From NCBI RefSeq assembly GCF_003144095.1, contig NZ_NSKH01000004.1:1-64000 (forward strand): a stretch of DNA of 64,000 bases. Direction: 5' to 3'. Below are positions 15,522 to 24,482 of this stretch, one piece after another. The stretch comes from Streptomyces sp. ICBB 8177 (GTDB lineage Bacteria; Actinomycetota; Actinomycetes; Streptomycetales; Streptomycetaceae). Position 1 is the stretch's first letter. Each line of letters opens with the position of its first letter. The translations under genes were made by a program, and so were the position numbers. The notes beneath the pieces were generated by a model. It searched no databases. It saw only the letters and a program-made list of their open reading frames with translations, and was not told the origin of the DNA.

Positions 15522-15812
15522 ATGACCGCCACGGCCGACGGCAGCATGACACCGCCGCACACCAAGGAATGGGCCCTCAGGCTCGACATCTACGAGGAGG
15601 GCGACACCACGCGGGCGCACGCCCGTCTCGACACCCACGACAACGTGCTGGAAGCGGTCGCCGAGGCACGCCGCAATCCCCACGACCGGGCCGTCCCCGA
15701 AATAGGCGACGAGATCGCGGCGGGCCGCGCGATGATCGCGCTCGGCGAACGGCTGGTCCGCGCGGGTGCCTCCGATGTCGAAGCCGCCATCTCGGCGCCC
15801 CGCGCCCGGTGA
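15522..15812 (+). CDS. DUF1876-domain protein
   Basis: This 96-residue protein reads KEWALRLDIYEEGDTTRAHA, then ARRNPHDRAVPEIGDEIAAG and ALGERLVRAGASDVEAA. This is the complete DUF1876 fold, predicted to resemble a double-stranded-RNA-binding domain. In mycobacteria a DUF1876 member (Rv2632c) is found with dormancy genes. Function is not established. It is divergent from the CBS-BON gene and shares its intergenic palindrome. Confidence 0.85.
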   Translation: MTATADGSMTPPHTKEWALRLDIYEEGDTTRAHARLDTHDNVLEAVAEARRNPHDRAVPEIGDEIAAGRAMIALGERLVRAGASDVEAAISAPRAR

Positions 15813-15971
15813 TCGCCGCTGGCCCCGCCTGGGTGGTCACCACGGGAGGTGGCGTCAGCCCGACGTCGTGAGCCTTGGCGAAGAGCCCCCGTGCGGGGAC
15901 AGGGTCTACCACTCGACCCGCCTCTCCACGCTGTGCCGGTGGTAGCGGAGATGGGCCGCAGGGAGCGCCGG

Positions 15972-17591
15972 TCAGCGTCCTTGCGCGATGAGTGTCTCGG
16001 GTCGGCGATCGTCACCGTGCCAGGTGGGCCAGCCGAGCAGGCGAGGGCGTTCGGTGACCCAGGCGCGCGTGTCGGGGCCGATCTCAACGTCGATCAGGTC
16101 TTCCAACAGGGCCCGGTAGCGCTCGACGAGGCCGCGGTGGGCGGGGTCGGCGGCCAGGTTGCGCATTTCAGCCGGGTCGTCCTCGCGATCGTAGAGGACG
16201 ACGTCATTGTCAGCGAGGAGCGCTTGTGTGCTGGGGGGGCGATTGGGGTTGAGGGGCGAGAAGTAGCGGCCGACAGTGTAGCGGTCGTCACTGTAGGCAC
16301 GCAGGAAGCCGCGTTTGTTCCAGTCGGGGCGCAGGTCGCCGGAGGCGACGCGATGGGGAGCCTGGGCGTCGGCGAACTCGAACCAGAACGAGGCATCCAA
16401 CGTGGTGATCGACTCGACCGCGTTCAAAATCCCCTCGCGTACCGGATGTCCGTGCAGGACGGGCATCAGCGAGTGGCCCTTCAGTGCGGGATAGCGGCTG
16501 GCGATCTGCCCGGCGTCCAGTCCGATGATCTCCAGCAGGGTGGGGGCGATGTCGACCGCGGAGGCGAGGCCGTCCGTGCGGGCACCGCCCGGCAGGTCGG
16601 GGTGGGCGATCATGAGGGGGACGTGGAAGTTCTCGTCGTAGATGAGGTTGCCCTTCTGCCGCAGGCCGTGGGAGCCGGCCATCTCGCCATGGTCGGAGGT
16701 GAAGACGACGACGGTGCGGTCCGCCTGGCCGGAGGCTTCCAGCGCGTCCAGGACGAACTCGACGCTGCGGTCCACGTCGCGGACGGCGTTGAGGTAGAAG
16801 TTCAGCCCGTCGTACCAGTGCTCGTCGTCGGCAACCGGTCCGAAGACGGTGTCGAGCATCTTGGCGTATTCCATGATCGCCGGCGCCGCGCCTTGCAGAT
16901 CATCGTGGAGGCTGTAGGGCAGGTCGAATTCCCAACGGCGCTGGTAGACGGGGATGTTCGCCGCGGCCCGGGCGACGACGGCGTGGGCGAGGCCGAAGGG
17001 AAGCTGGACTTGAGGGCGGCCGCCGTAGTCGAAGCTCATGATGTCGTGCGGATTGACGAAGTTGACCGCCATGAACCATGGCTGGTCCTGTGAGACGACC
17101 GGCGCCCGGTTGCGCAGCCACTTCACCGCTTGGCCGGCGATGACCGGGTCGAGCTTCAGACCGGCCCAGGCGCCGCCGTCGATATCGCCCCAGTCGTTGA
17201 ACTCGCTGAACCCGTAGGGTTCCAGCGCATCGGTCGTCGGTCCGGGGCTTTCCGCCGTGACGTAGCAGTTCGAAAGGTGCCACTTGCCCTGGTAGGTCGT
17301 GTAGTAGTCAGCCGCGCGCAGCATCGTGCCAAGGGTGCCGAGTTCGGGATCGAGCGGGCGGACGTACGGCATGTTGTCGTTGTCGTAGATCTCGGTGAGC
17401 GGCAGGTGCTGCCCTGTGTAGAGCACCGATCGGGCGGAACTGCACTGCGCGGAGGCGGTGTAGTACCGCTCGAACGTAGCGCCGCGGTCCGCGATCCGCT
17501 CTCGTGCGGGAAGGTGGAAGCCCTGCGGTCGGGGCAGGTTGAACCGTTCCTCGTCGGTGACGATCAGCAGGATGTTGGGGCGCTCGGTCAT
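15972..17591 (-). CDS. Sulfatase-family hydrolase
   Basis: This 539-residue alkaline-phosphatase-superfamily enzyme is predicted to cleave a sulfate or phosphate ester. Metal-ligand motifs are PNILLIVTDEERF at the start and VVVFTSDHGEMAGSHGL (about residue 300). The nucleophile region reads SAQCSSARSVLYTGQHLP (about 59-76). The canonical formylglycine motif is C-x-P/A-x-R, and here the third position is Ser. The Cys and Arg are present, so maturation is possible but not assured. ATG 17591 is preceded by AAAGGCAGG. An ATG 21 bases upstream lacks a site. No sulfatase-maturing enzyme is in the window. No signal peptide is seen. Confidence 0.88.
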   Translation of the reverse strand: MTERPNILLIVTDEERFNLPRPQGFHLPARERIADRGATFERYYTASAQCSSARSVLYTGQHLPLTEIYDNDNMPYVRPLDPELGTLGTMLRAADYYTTYQGKWHLSNCYVTAESPGPTTDALEPYGFSEFNDWGDIDGGAWAGLKLDPVIAGQAVKWLRNRAPVVSQDQPWFMAVNFVNPHDIMSFDYGGRPQVQLPFGLAHAVVARAAANIPVYQRRWEFDLPYSLHDDLQGAAPAIMEYAKMLDTVFGPVADDEHWYDGLNFYLNAVRDVDRSVEFVLDALEASGQADRTVVVFTSDHGEMAGSHGLRQKGNLIYDENFHVPLMIAHPDLPGGARTDGLASAVDIAPTLLEIIGLDAGQIASRYPALKGHSLMPVLHGHPVREGILNAVESITTLDASFWFEFADAQAPHRVASGDLRPDWNKRGFLRAYSDDRYTVGRYFSPLNPNRPPSTQALLADNDVVLYDREDDPAEMRNLAADPAHRGLVERYRALLEDLIDVEIGPDTRAWVTERPRLLGWPTWHGDDRRPETLIAQGR

Positions 17592-18051
17592 GCCCTGCCT
17601 TTCGCTCGCCACGCGTCGACGGGTGGATCAGGCGGTGTTCGGCCGCCTCGCGCGGACTGGTACGGATGCTGCCGAATCTAGGGCGGGAAGCTGGCGGGCC
17701 CGCACAGGACGCGGCCGAACAGGGCCGGACGAGTGATCGCCACGTCTACAAGGCCTCAGGCAGGTTCCCTGCACATGGAGCTGGAGTGCCGCTCGTGCTA
17801 TTGGCGGATGAACGGGTCCAGCCGCTCAGCCGCAGCGTCCTGAATGGCCCGGTCGGGATCGCGAGGCGCGTCCGGAGCGTGAACCGGTCAGTGGCCGCCC
17901 GTGTCGCTGACGGCGAGCACGCCTGGCGTACCGCACAGTGAGCGGACGAGACCGCCGCTAGAAGCAACGGAAAGCCGATGACCGCGGTCTGGAGCTGGCC
18001 GTCCGAAGCGGCAGCGCCCGCCACACCCACCCGCCGCGAGGACCAACGGCC
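17592..18051. other. Divergent intergenic region, sulfatase/antiporter
   Basis: No gene is recognised in these 460 bases. AGGGCCGGAC at 17721-17730 matches the left half of the island's palindrome with no matching right half. The frame at 17666-17941 shows no family features. Confidence 0.4.
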
Positions 18052-19350
18052 ATGAGCGGGGGCGCTTGGACCATCGCGGCGGTGTCCGCGGTCACCGCCG
18101 CCTTCGCACTCACCTCCAGACGACTGGCGGCCTCTCCGGTGTCCGCCGCCATGGTCTTCGTCGGCGCCGGTGTCGTCCTCGGCCCCGTCGGCCTGGACCT
18201 GCTCAGCCTGCGCCATGGCGCCGGGCCCCTGCGCACCCTGGTGGAAACGGCCCTGACCCTGGTGCTGTTCACTGATGCGACCAACGTGCGTCCGGCGGAT
18301 CTACGCCGTGGCGGCCCGTTGCCCGGACGGTTGCTGTCCATCGGGCTGGTCCTGACCATCGGCGCGGGATGGCTGCTGGCCTGGCCCCTCCTGCCCGGCC
18401 TGACCGTGTGGGAACTCGCGCTGGTCGGCGCGATCCTCGCCCCCACCGACGCAGCTCTCGGCAAAAGCGCCATCTCGGACCCCCGCGTACCAGGCCTGGT
18501 CCGGCAGACTCTCAATGTGGAGAGCAGGCTGAACGATGGCTTGGTGCTGCCCCTTCTTGTGCTCTTTCTCTCCGCCGTCCCCGGTACCTCCTACGCACAC
18601 CAAGGTGTGGCCGACACGTTCTGGCGTTCCTTGCTGCTCAGTCCCGCGCTCGGACTCTTGGTCGGTGGCGCGGGCGGCCAGTTCCTGGGCCTGTCCCTCC
18701 GGCACAGCTGGATCGCCCGGGACTGGCTCAGCGTCTACGCGCTCGCTCCGGCCGCGGCTGCCTACGCCTTGGCCGCGGCCACACACGGAAGCGGCTTCAT
18801 CGGAGCCTGGGTGGCCGGCTTCGCCTTCGCCTACACCGTGCGCCGGGTCGAGCACACCAAGGGCGAGGTGGCGCGAACGACCGACCTGGCCGAAAACCTC
18901 GGCGACCTGCTGGCGATGGTGAGCCTGCTGTCCTTCGGAGCCGTCGCGCTCGGGCCCGCGCTGGCGCACCTGAGCTGGCGGATCACCGGATACGCCGTGC
19001 TGAGCCTGACCGTGGTCCGCATGGCTCCCGTCGCGCTTGCCCTGGCCGGAAGCGGACTGAAAGCGCCCACAGTGGTCTACGTCGGCTGGTTCGGCCCGCG
19101 AGGGCTCGCATCGGTGGTGTTCGGACTCCTGGTCGCCGAGGAGCACCTCCATGGCGTGGACCTCATGAGCCGTGTCGTGGCGATTACCGTCGGCCTCAGC
19201 GTGCTGCTCCACGGGACCTCGGCCGCGGCCTTCGCCGTCCGGTACGGACACTGGTACCAACACGCCACCGCGACCAAGCACGACCTCCGCGAGAGCGCCG
19301 CCACGCCCATCACGCCGCGGCGCCGCGGAACTCGGGTCCAGGACGGCTGA
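18052..19350 (+). CDS. Cation:proton antiporter, CPA1 type
   Basis: This 432-residue membrane protein has about 12 hydrophobic segments. It carries the CPA1 signatures LVLFTDATNV (segment near residues 75-85), GAILAPTDAALGKSAI (the conserved Asp of the ion site, about 130), and NVESRLNDGLVLPLLVLF (the ND motif, about 165). These residues exchange Na+ or K+ for H+ across the membrane. The C-terminal 40 residues are hydrophilic and there is no large regulatory domain. It stands alone, convergent with the S53 peptidase gene. Confidence 0.9.
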   Translation: MSGGAWTIAAVSAVTAAFALTSRRLAASPVSAAMVFVGAGVVLGPVGLDLLSLRHGAGPLRTLVETALTLVLFTDATNVRPADLRRGGPLPGRLLSIGLVLTIGAGWLLAWPLLPGLTVWELALVGAILAPTDAALGKSAISDPRVPGLVRQTLNVESRLNDGLVLPLLVLFLSAVPGTSYAHQGVADTFWRSLLLSPALGLLVGGAGGQFLGLSLRHSWIARDWLSVYALAPAAAAYALAAATHGSGFIGAWVAGFAFAYTVRRVEHTKGEVARTTDLAENLGDLLAMVSLLSFGAVALGPALAHLSWRITGYAVLSLTVVRMAPVALALAGSGLKAPTVVYVGWFGPRGLASVVFGLLVAEEHLHGVDLMSRVVAITVGLSVLLHGTSAAAFAVRYGHWYQHATATKHDLRESAATPITPRRRGTRVQDG

Positions 19351-19521
19351 TCCGCCATTCACCATCCGCCGACGAAGAGCCGAAGTAACACCTTCAGGGC
19401 AGCTACCGTCAACGCCCCGTGTACGCGGGCTGGCCGCGCCGAGGCGGGCGCACACGCCCTCCCGCACGCCGCGCGCCTGCCGGAGGCGCCGCGCGCCCCC
19501 GGGCTGCTGATTACCCGGGTG

Positions 19522-20889
19522 TCAGTGAGTGGTGTGCAGTGTGGCGGCGAGGGTGGTGACGAAGCGGTAGCCGTCGATGGTGCCGCAGCCGGAAGCCAGG
19601 TCGTATCCGGGGGCGGCCCGGTAGCCGCGCACGCCGTTGGCGCCGTTGGCGCCCGCGGTCACGTCCACCACGCCGTGCGTTCTCCCGCCGGGTGCGAGTC
19701 GGTAGAGGGCTGGGTTGAGGTCGCCGACTCGTGTGCCCGCGGCCTGGTCGGCGAGGGCGACGACGCCGGCGAACATGGGGGTGGCCTGGCTGGTGCCGCC
19801 GGTGATGTCCCAGCCGGAGTGGGCGGGGTCATAGCTTTCGTAGACCCATGCGCCGCCGTCCGGTGAGGCGCTCATGCTGACGTCCGGTACGCCGCGATGG
19901 CCGCCCGTGGTGCCCGCCACGGCGTGCTGGAACGCCGGACGGCCGAATACGCGGGAGACGCCGCCTCCTGCGGCGCCTCCGGCGTCGCCGTCGTTCCACA
20001 CCCGATCGGGGACAGTGCGCCGGCCGTTGTCATTCAGGTACAGGCGGGTGCCTCCGACGCCGGTGACCAGGGGGTCGGAGGCGGGCCAGCCCACTTCTGG
20101 CCGGCGGAAGAGTGTCTTGCCGTTCAGTTCGTCGTCCGTGGCGCCGTTGTCGCCGGCAGCGGCCACCACGGTGGTGTGCTGGGCCGCGGCGGCCTCGAGC
20201 CCGTAGCGCAGACCGGTCAACAAGCGATAGTCCCCGGCACGGTGGGCCTGTTGGGCGAAGGTGTCCTCGGTGGCGCCCAGACTCAGGCTGACGACGTCGC
20301 CCTGGCCGTGAAGATGCGCCATGGCGTCCATCATCTGCGGGAACCCGCTGGTGCCCTCCTGCTCGGAAGTGCCGGTCTCGATCAGCTCGATATGTGCCGC
20401 AGGAGCGATGGCGTGGGCGTATTCGACGTCCAGGGCGGTCTCACCCGCCCAACCGTCCATATCCTCGTTCCTCGGGTTGAAGCCAGGCACGCGGCCCCAC
20501 TTGTGCACCTCGACCGTGGTGCTGGGCAGGTCGTACTGGGTATCGAAGACGTTCAGGTCATGCTGGACGGTCGGGGAGCCGTAGGAATCGATGATCACGA
20601 TGGTGCGGCCGGCACCGTCGATGCCCCGGCGGTACAACCGCCGCAGATCGTAAGCGATTTGATATTGCCGTGGCCCGTAGCAGTCCTGTTGCATCCGGGT
20701 ACGGCACTGCCGGGTTGACATCGGCGCGGACGCGTCGAGGCGCGTCAGGTGGCCGGCTGTGGCGGGGATCGCGGAGGGCATCCGCCGCACCGAACTCGTT
20801 TCCGCAGTGGTCGGCAGAGCGGATGGGACGGCGGAGAACACGACGGCACAGCCCACCGCGAGGACACCGGGAAGACGGCCCAGCCGCAT
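19522..20889 (-). CDS. Secreted S53-type serine-carboxyl peptidase
   Basis: This 455-residue protein has a signal peptide (RLPGVLAVGCAVVFSAVPSA). The catalytic Glu and Asp are in AGETALDVEYAHAI and the Ser in ITGGTSQATPMFAG. Near the C-terminus GVVDVTAG and GYDLASGCGTIDG form the sedolisin calcium site. The long pro-kumamolisin activation domain is absent, as in a subgroup of actinobacterial members with only about 100 residues before the catalytic region. ATG 20889 has GGAGG nine bases upstream. It acts outside the cell, probably at acidic pH. Confidence 0.88.
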   Translation of the reverse strand: MRLGRLPGVLAVGCAVVFSAVPSALPTTAETSSVRRMPSAIPATAGHLTRLDASAPMSTRQCRTRMQQDCYGPRQYQIAYDLRRLYRRGIDGAGRTIVIIDSYGSPTVQHDLNVFDTQYDLPSTTVEVHKWGRVPGFNPRNEDMDGWAGETALDVEYAHAIAPAAHIELIETGTSEQEGTSGFPQMMDAMAHLHGQGDVVSLSLGATEDTFAQQAHRAGDYRLLTGLRYGLEAAAAQHTTVVAAAGDNGATDDELNGKTLFRRPEVGWPASDPLVTGVGGTRLYLNDNGRRTVPDRVWNDGDAGGAAGGGVSRVFGRPAFQHAVAGTTGGHRGVPDVSMSASPDGGAWVYESYDPAHSGWDITGGTSQATPMFAGVVALADQAAGTRVGDLNPALYRLAPGGRTHGVVDVTAGANGANGVRGYRAAPGYDLASGCGTIDGYRFVTTLAATLHTTH

Positions 20890-21060
20890 GGATCGACCTC
20901 CAGCAAGGAGTCTGGCGCGCAAGCGCAACCTGCAGCGGCTCCCGCGTCGTCACCCAGGACGAAGCTTGCGCGGCTGGTGTCGCAGGCAGGCGGCGAATGC
21001 CCGCCGTCTACCCGCGGAACAACGAGGACTGGGCCCTCGGCCGCGACGGACTACCGGTTT

Positions 21061-21501
21061 CTAGCGTGGTTGCCGGTGCGGGTGGTACGTGCACAGGGCC
21101 CACAGCACGAAGATGTCGATCGCGAGGACGATCAGCGACCAGAAGGGGTAGTACGGCAGGAACATGAAGTTGGCCAGCAGGCTGAGCGCGACGATGACGA
21201 TGCCCACCGCGCGGGCCCAGGCCTGCCCGGCGATCACCCCGAGGCCGACGATCAGCACGAGCGCGCTGACGACGATGTGCACCCAGCCCCACGAGTAGAG
21301 GCTGAGCTTGAAGGCATAGTTCGGGGTCGCCACGTAGACGTGCTGCTTGGCGACGGCGACGACGCCCTCGAAGATACCGAGGATGCCGTTGGCCACCATC
21401 ATCACGCCCGCGAAGAGCACGAGCCCTGCCGCGCTGCCCCCGGTCGTGCTCCGAGGCGCGGGTGGTGGAGCGTGCGAAGTCGGTCCCGTGGTCTGCGCCA
21501 T
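21061..21501 (-). CDS. DUF7144-family membrane protein
   Basis: This 146-residue protein has four membrane segments: AGLVLFAGVMMVANGILGIFEG, a segment starting LYSWGWVHIVVSALVLIVGL, VGIVIVALSLLANFMFLPYY and FWSLIVLAIDIFVLWALCTY (each shown in part). The GWVHIV and FLPYYPFW motifs are typical of actinobacterial DUF7144 proteins. Function is unknown. ATG 21501 follows GGAG by six bases. Upstream ATGs (to 21570) lie in the likely leader. Confidence 0.8.
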   Translation of the reverse strand: MAQTTGPTSHAPPPAPRSTTGGSAAGLVLFAGVMMVANGILGIFEGVVAVAKQHVYVATPNYAFKLSLYSWGWVHIVVSALVLIVGLGVIAGQAWARAVGIVIVALSLLANFMFLPYYPFWSLIVLAIDIFVLWALCTYHPHRQPR

Positions 21502-22103
21502 GATGAACTCCATGGTCGTGTGGTGCGCTACAGCGGCGTACGCGGTACGCAAGCCACCCGTTCGACTCATTTCACGCTAACAGCCGCCACGATCACCCGC
21601 ACGGTGGAGCCGCCGGCGCTCCTTGCCGTAGCCCAGGATGCTGTCCGGTACTCCAGTCCGCGGCGTTTGCGTCCGTCAGGATCACTGAGGCCACGGGTGC
21701 GGTAAGGCTGCGCGCTGCTGTGACCCGGGCTGTGCCTGTGCTGTCATCCGTGCCCACACCTCGCCGGCTCCAGCCAGGACGGCTCATTTAGGTGCGGGGG
21801 CCGACCCGCCCACCTGCCACGAGCCTACGCTGGGCACGGCCTCGCCGGTCGCTGAAGTGTGGAGGTGGGGTGGCGCCTGTCGTACTCGGAGGGGAAAGCC
21901 GGTGGTGCGAGGCGTCGAGTCCCACGGTCCAAGTGGAGGCGGCCAAGCAAGGCCCGGCCAGCAGGCCGATCCCTCCGCCTTGCGCCCGGCGGCGGTCGTG
22001 GTCGCGCTCGGATCGGCCCCGCAGGGCCACGATGTCGGGATGCTGCCGGGAAAGACCGCTCGGCCGTGTTCAGACACCTGAGAAGATCGACCTGCGGCAC
22101 TCG
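21502..22103. other. Intergenic stretch, no gene recognised
   Basis: About 600 bases between the DUF7144 gene and the end of the YbhN-like gene. Several open frames cross it on both strands, but none shows family motifs, a credible start or typical codon bias. I see no palindrome of the island type. Confidence 0.4.
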
Positions 22104-23270
22104 TCACCGGCCAGTCATGACTCCAACCCGGTGAAACGCCTGCACGGCTCGAGGGCCGAACGCCAGTCCGCAGCAGCTCCTCTGAGACCGCTGCGGTCCT
22201 GGTGGCGTACTGGCTGCCCGGGGAGGTGTCATGCTCCGGCGGTGACCTCGACCCCAGGAGAGCCGGAGCCAGCAGGACCATCCCACTGGCTGAAGGAGCC
22301 AGTAGCTGATCGCCCGATACAAGAGAGTGACCGCGATCGCCTGTGCCACGGGCAGGCCGGACCAGACCAGCAGGGTGCCGAGGCTCCCTTCGACGATGCC
22401 CAACCCGCCGGGGGTCAGCCGCAGAGCGCCCGCCAGCTGTGTCACCGCGTAGACGACGGCGAGCTGACGCCACGGTGGATGGATCCCAAACGCGGCCATG
22501 CAGCACACCAGGCAGGCGCAGTCGCACACCCAGTTGCCCAGCGCGAGGAGGTATGCCCGCACCCACAACCCTCCCTTCGCCGGGGAGGAGTGGACCACCT
22601 CACGCAGGGCGCCCAACGCCTCATCGGTGCTTCGTGCGACGCTCCAGCGCAGCACGGCCTCGTGCCAGGCGTGTCGCAGCACCCGCCGGATGGGCGGCAG
22701 CCGCTGAGTGAAGCCCGCCAGCACGACGAGCACCAGCGCCGCGGCGAGGAACGTGAGGACCACCGGCCGTGCCTGCGCCCCTGGTCCGCCGGATCCAGCC
22801 ACCAGGACCCCGCCCACCAGTATGAAGACCAGGGCCGCGAACGACAGGCCACCGGAGACGACGAGGACCGCACCCCCCAGCAGTGGCTCGACACGCCGGT
22901 CACGTAGCTTGCGTACGGTCCACACCGTCGCGAATGCGGCGCCCCCCGGTAGGGCCCCGGCCACGGCATTGGCTCCCAGGGTGACCGCCGCGACGAAGCC
23001 GATGGGCAGCAGATGCCCTGCGGCGCGCAACAGCCCCCGCTCCAGCGCCGCCAGGCATGCCATGGAAGCGGCTTCGGCCACCACCGCTGTCACGAGCCAT
23101 GGCGTCCGCACGTGTTCCAGCAGCGCCGCGGCGGCTGACAGTTCGGCGTGCCGCGACACCGCGACCCCCACAGCGGCTACGAGCACGACCGCGGAAGCCC
23201 CCCACCACAGGCGCCTCTTCCATTCAGGCCCTGGCTTTCCCGGAGCTGGGTGGACACGAGTGGCGTGCAC
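22104..23270 (-). CDS. YbhN/AglD-like flippase-type membrane protein
   Basis: This 388-residue protein is of the lysylphosphatidylglycerol-synthase transmembrane-domain family (UPF0104). It has about seven to eight hydrophobic segments, the motif FVAAVTLGANAVAGALPGGA (about 92-111), TVWTVRKL, and the late motif LAGALRLTPGGLGIVEGSL (about 290-310), which is the family's best signature. Such proteins are proposed to move lipids or polyprenyl-linked sugars. There is no catalytic LPG-synthase domain. The last 60 residues are hydrophilic and low in complexity. The GTG at 23270 lies 35 bases after the CBS gene on the same strand, so they probably form one unit. Confidence 0.82.
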   Translation of the reverse strand: MHATRVHPAPGKPGPEWKRRLWWGASAVVLVAAVGVAVSRHAELSAAAALLEHVRTPWLVTAVVAEAASMACLAALERGLLRAAGHLLPIGFVAAVTLGANAVAGALPGGAAFATVWTVRKLRDRRVEPLLGGAVLVVSGGLSFAALVFILVGGVLVAGSGGPGAQARPVVLTFLAAALVLVVLAGFTQRLPPIRRVLRHAWHEAVLRWSVARSTDEALGALREVVHSSPAKGGLWVRAYLLALGNWVCDCACLVCCMAAFGIHPPWRQLAVVYAVTQLAGALRLTPGGLGIVEGSLGTLLVWSGLPVAQAIAVTLLYRAISYWLLQPVGWSCWLRLSWGRGHRRSMTPPRAASTPPGPQRSQRSCCGLAFGPRAVQAFHRVGVMTGR

Positions 23271-23304
23271 AGCGCACGGCCCGTCTGCCGACGAGGGGTC
23301 CGGT

Positions 23305-23754
23305 TCAGGCGCGGGCCGCGCCGCGCTCCCCGCCCCGCCCCGCGGGCTCGCTCAGCATGCTCCACGAGACGGGCCTCAGCAGGTCCACGAATCGCTGGAG
23401 GACGTCGAGCAGAAGGTCAACGAGAGTCACCAGGCCGGCGAGCCGGTGACCGTCAGGGAGCCGCCTCGCTCCCTGGGTGCGCAAGGCTCGGAACGCGGCC
23501 TCCACGCTGTCCGTGACGTCGACCGTGGCCGACGGTGACGACATGGCCTCCCCCGCGGGTATTTCAGGCGACAGACCGGGCGCCACAACCCTTATGGCAA
23601 GGTCCCGGTCGGTCAGGACACCGCGCAGAAGCCCCTCGTCGCCGACGAGCACTGAGCCGACGTCATCCTCGTCCATGCGGTTCGCCGCCACGCGCACCGA
23701 CGTACCCGAGGCCGCGGTGACCGGCGGTGCGGTCATCAGGTCCGCGATCTTCAT
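23305..23754 (-). CDS. CBS-pair protein
   Basis: This 149-residue protein reads MKIADLMTAPPVTAASGTSV, VGSVLVGDEGLLRGVLTDRDLAIR (about 34-57), and a shorter second CBS, ARRLPDGHRLAGLVTLVDLLLDVL. The family's 'PVVD' is changed to PDGH, so the second site may bind nucleotide poorly. A C-terminal Arg/Gly tail follows. ATG 23754 has AAGGAGG upstream. It is divergent from the single-domain USP gene across a region holding the palindrome 23903-23918. Confidence 0.83.
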   Translation of the reverse strand: MKIADLMTAPPVTAASGTSVRVAANRMDEDDVGSVLVGDEGLLRGVLTDRDLAIRVVAPGLSPEIPAGEAMSSPSATVDVTDSVEAAFRALRTQGARRLPDGHRLAGLVTLVDLLLDVLQRFVDLLRPVSWSMLSEPAGRGGERGAARA

Positions 23755-23902
23755 CGTCGTGCCTCCTCCTTGCCCTGCCGTCCATACACCATCGCATCCC
23801 CTGACTGGACGGTTCGAGAGGCTGGAGCTCCCTCCCGGATGGGCCAGCCGGACCTTCCGGGGCCGGACGCGCCCGCGAGGAGGCCCGCGAGGAGGATGGT
23901 GT

Positions 23903-23918
23903 TGGGCCGCTTGGCCCA
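23903..23918. promoter_or_regulatory. DevR/OsdR-like palindrome between CBS and USP genes
   Basis: TGGGCCGCTTGGCCCA, a near-perfect palindrome with the GGGCCG core and spacing of the island consensus. It can serve the divergent genes at 23754 and 24027. Confidence 0.6.
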
Positions 23919-23948
23919 GGCTCGGTAGGACGCACAGGTGTTTGCGCG

Positions 23949-23980
23949 GGCCCGTGCCTAACGTGATGGAAGCACGGGCC
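23949..23980 (+). repeat. Nine-bp inverted repeat in the USP leader
   Basis: GGCCCGTGC (23949-23957) and GCACGGGCC (23972-23980) are perfect complements around a 14-base loop, 46 bases before the USP ATG. It could be a leader hairpin or a protein-binding site. Confidence 0.5.
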
Positions 23981-24026
23981 TGTGCTGACGCGGCGCTCAG
24001 GACGTCCCGAGACCAGGAGGCGGAAC

Positions 24027-24482
24027 ATGCCGGCAACCGAGCAGGAACGAGGCCGCATCGTCGTGGGGGTCGACGGATCTTCGACGTCGAAGGACGCACT
24101 GCGCTGGGCCCTGCGGCAGGCCCGTGTCACGGGCGCCACCGTCGAAGCGGTGACCGCCTGGGAGTACCCCCAGTTCTACGGCTCCATGGGCTGGTCCCCT
24201 CCCGAAACGGACCCGGAGCTGGAGCGAGCCGCCCGAAAGGTTCTTGCCGACGCGATCGCCGAGGTGGCCTCTGAGGAGCCAGGCGTCGAGGTGCGTCCTG
24301 TGGTGGCCTACGGAGTGCCGGCGGCGATCCTGCTCGAAGCCGCGAAGGACGCGGCCCTGCTCGTCGTGGGGAACCGCGGCCACGGGGGCTTCACAGGAGC
24401 GTTGCTCGGGTCCGTCGGGCAGCACTGCGTCCAGCACGCCTCATGCCCGGTCGTCATCATCCGTGAGAGGACCGCCAACTGA
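24027..24482 (+). CDS. Universal stress protein, single domain
   Basis: This 151-residue protein is one USP domain: IVVGVDGSSTSKDALRWALR at the start, the characteristic TAWEYPQFYGS, and the ATP loop VVGNRGHGGFTGALLGSVG followed by HASCPVVIIR. It is the only single-domain USP in the island; such forms pair as homodimers. ATG 24027 follows ACCAGGAGG. The 3' end overlaps the convergent CBS-BON gene by 42 bases. Confidence 0.9.
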   Translation: MPATEQERGRIVVGVDGSSTSKDALRWALRQARVTGATVEAVTAWEYPQFYGSMGWSPPETDPELERAARKVLADAIAEVASEEPGVEVRPVVAYGVPAAILLEAAKDAALLVVGNRGHGGFTGALLGSVGQHCVQHASCPVVIIRERTAN

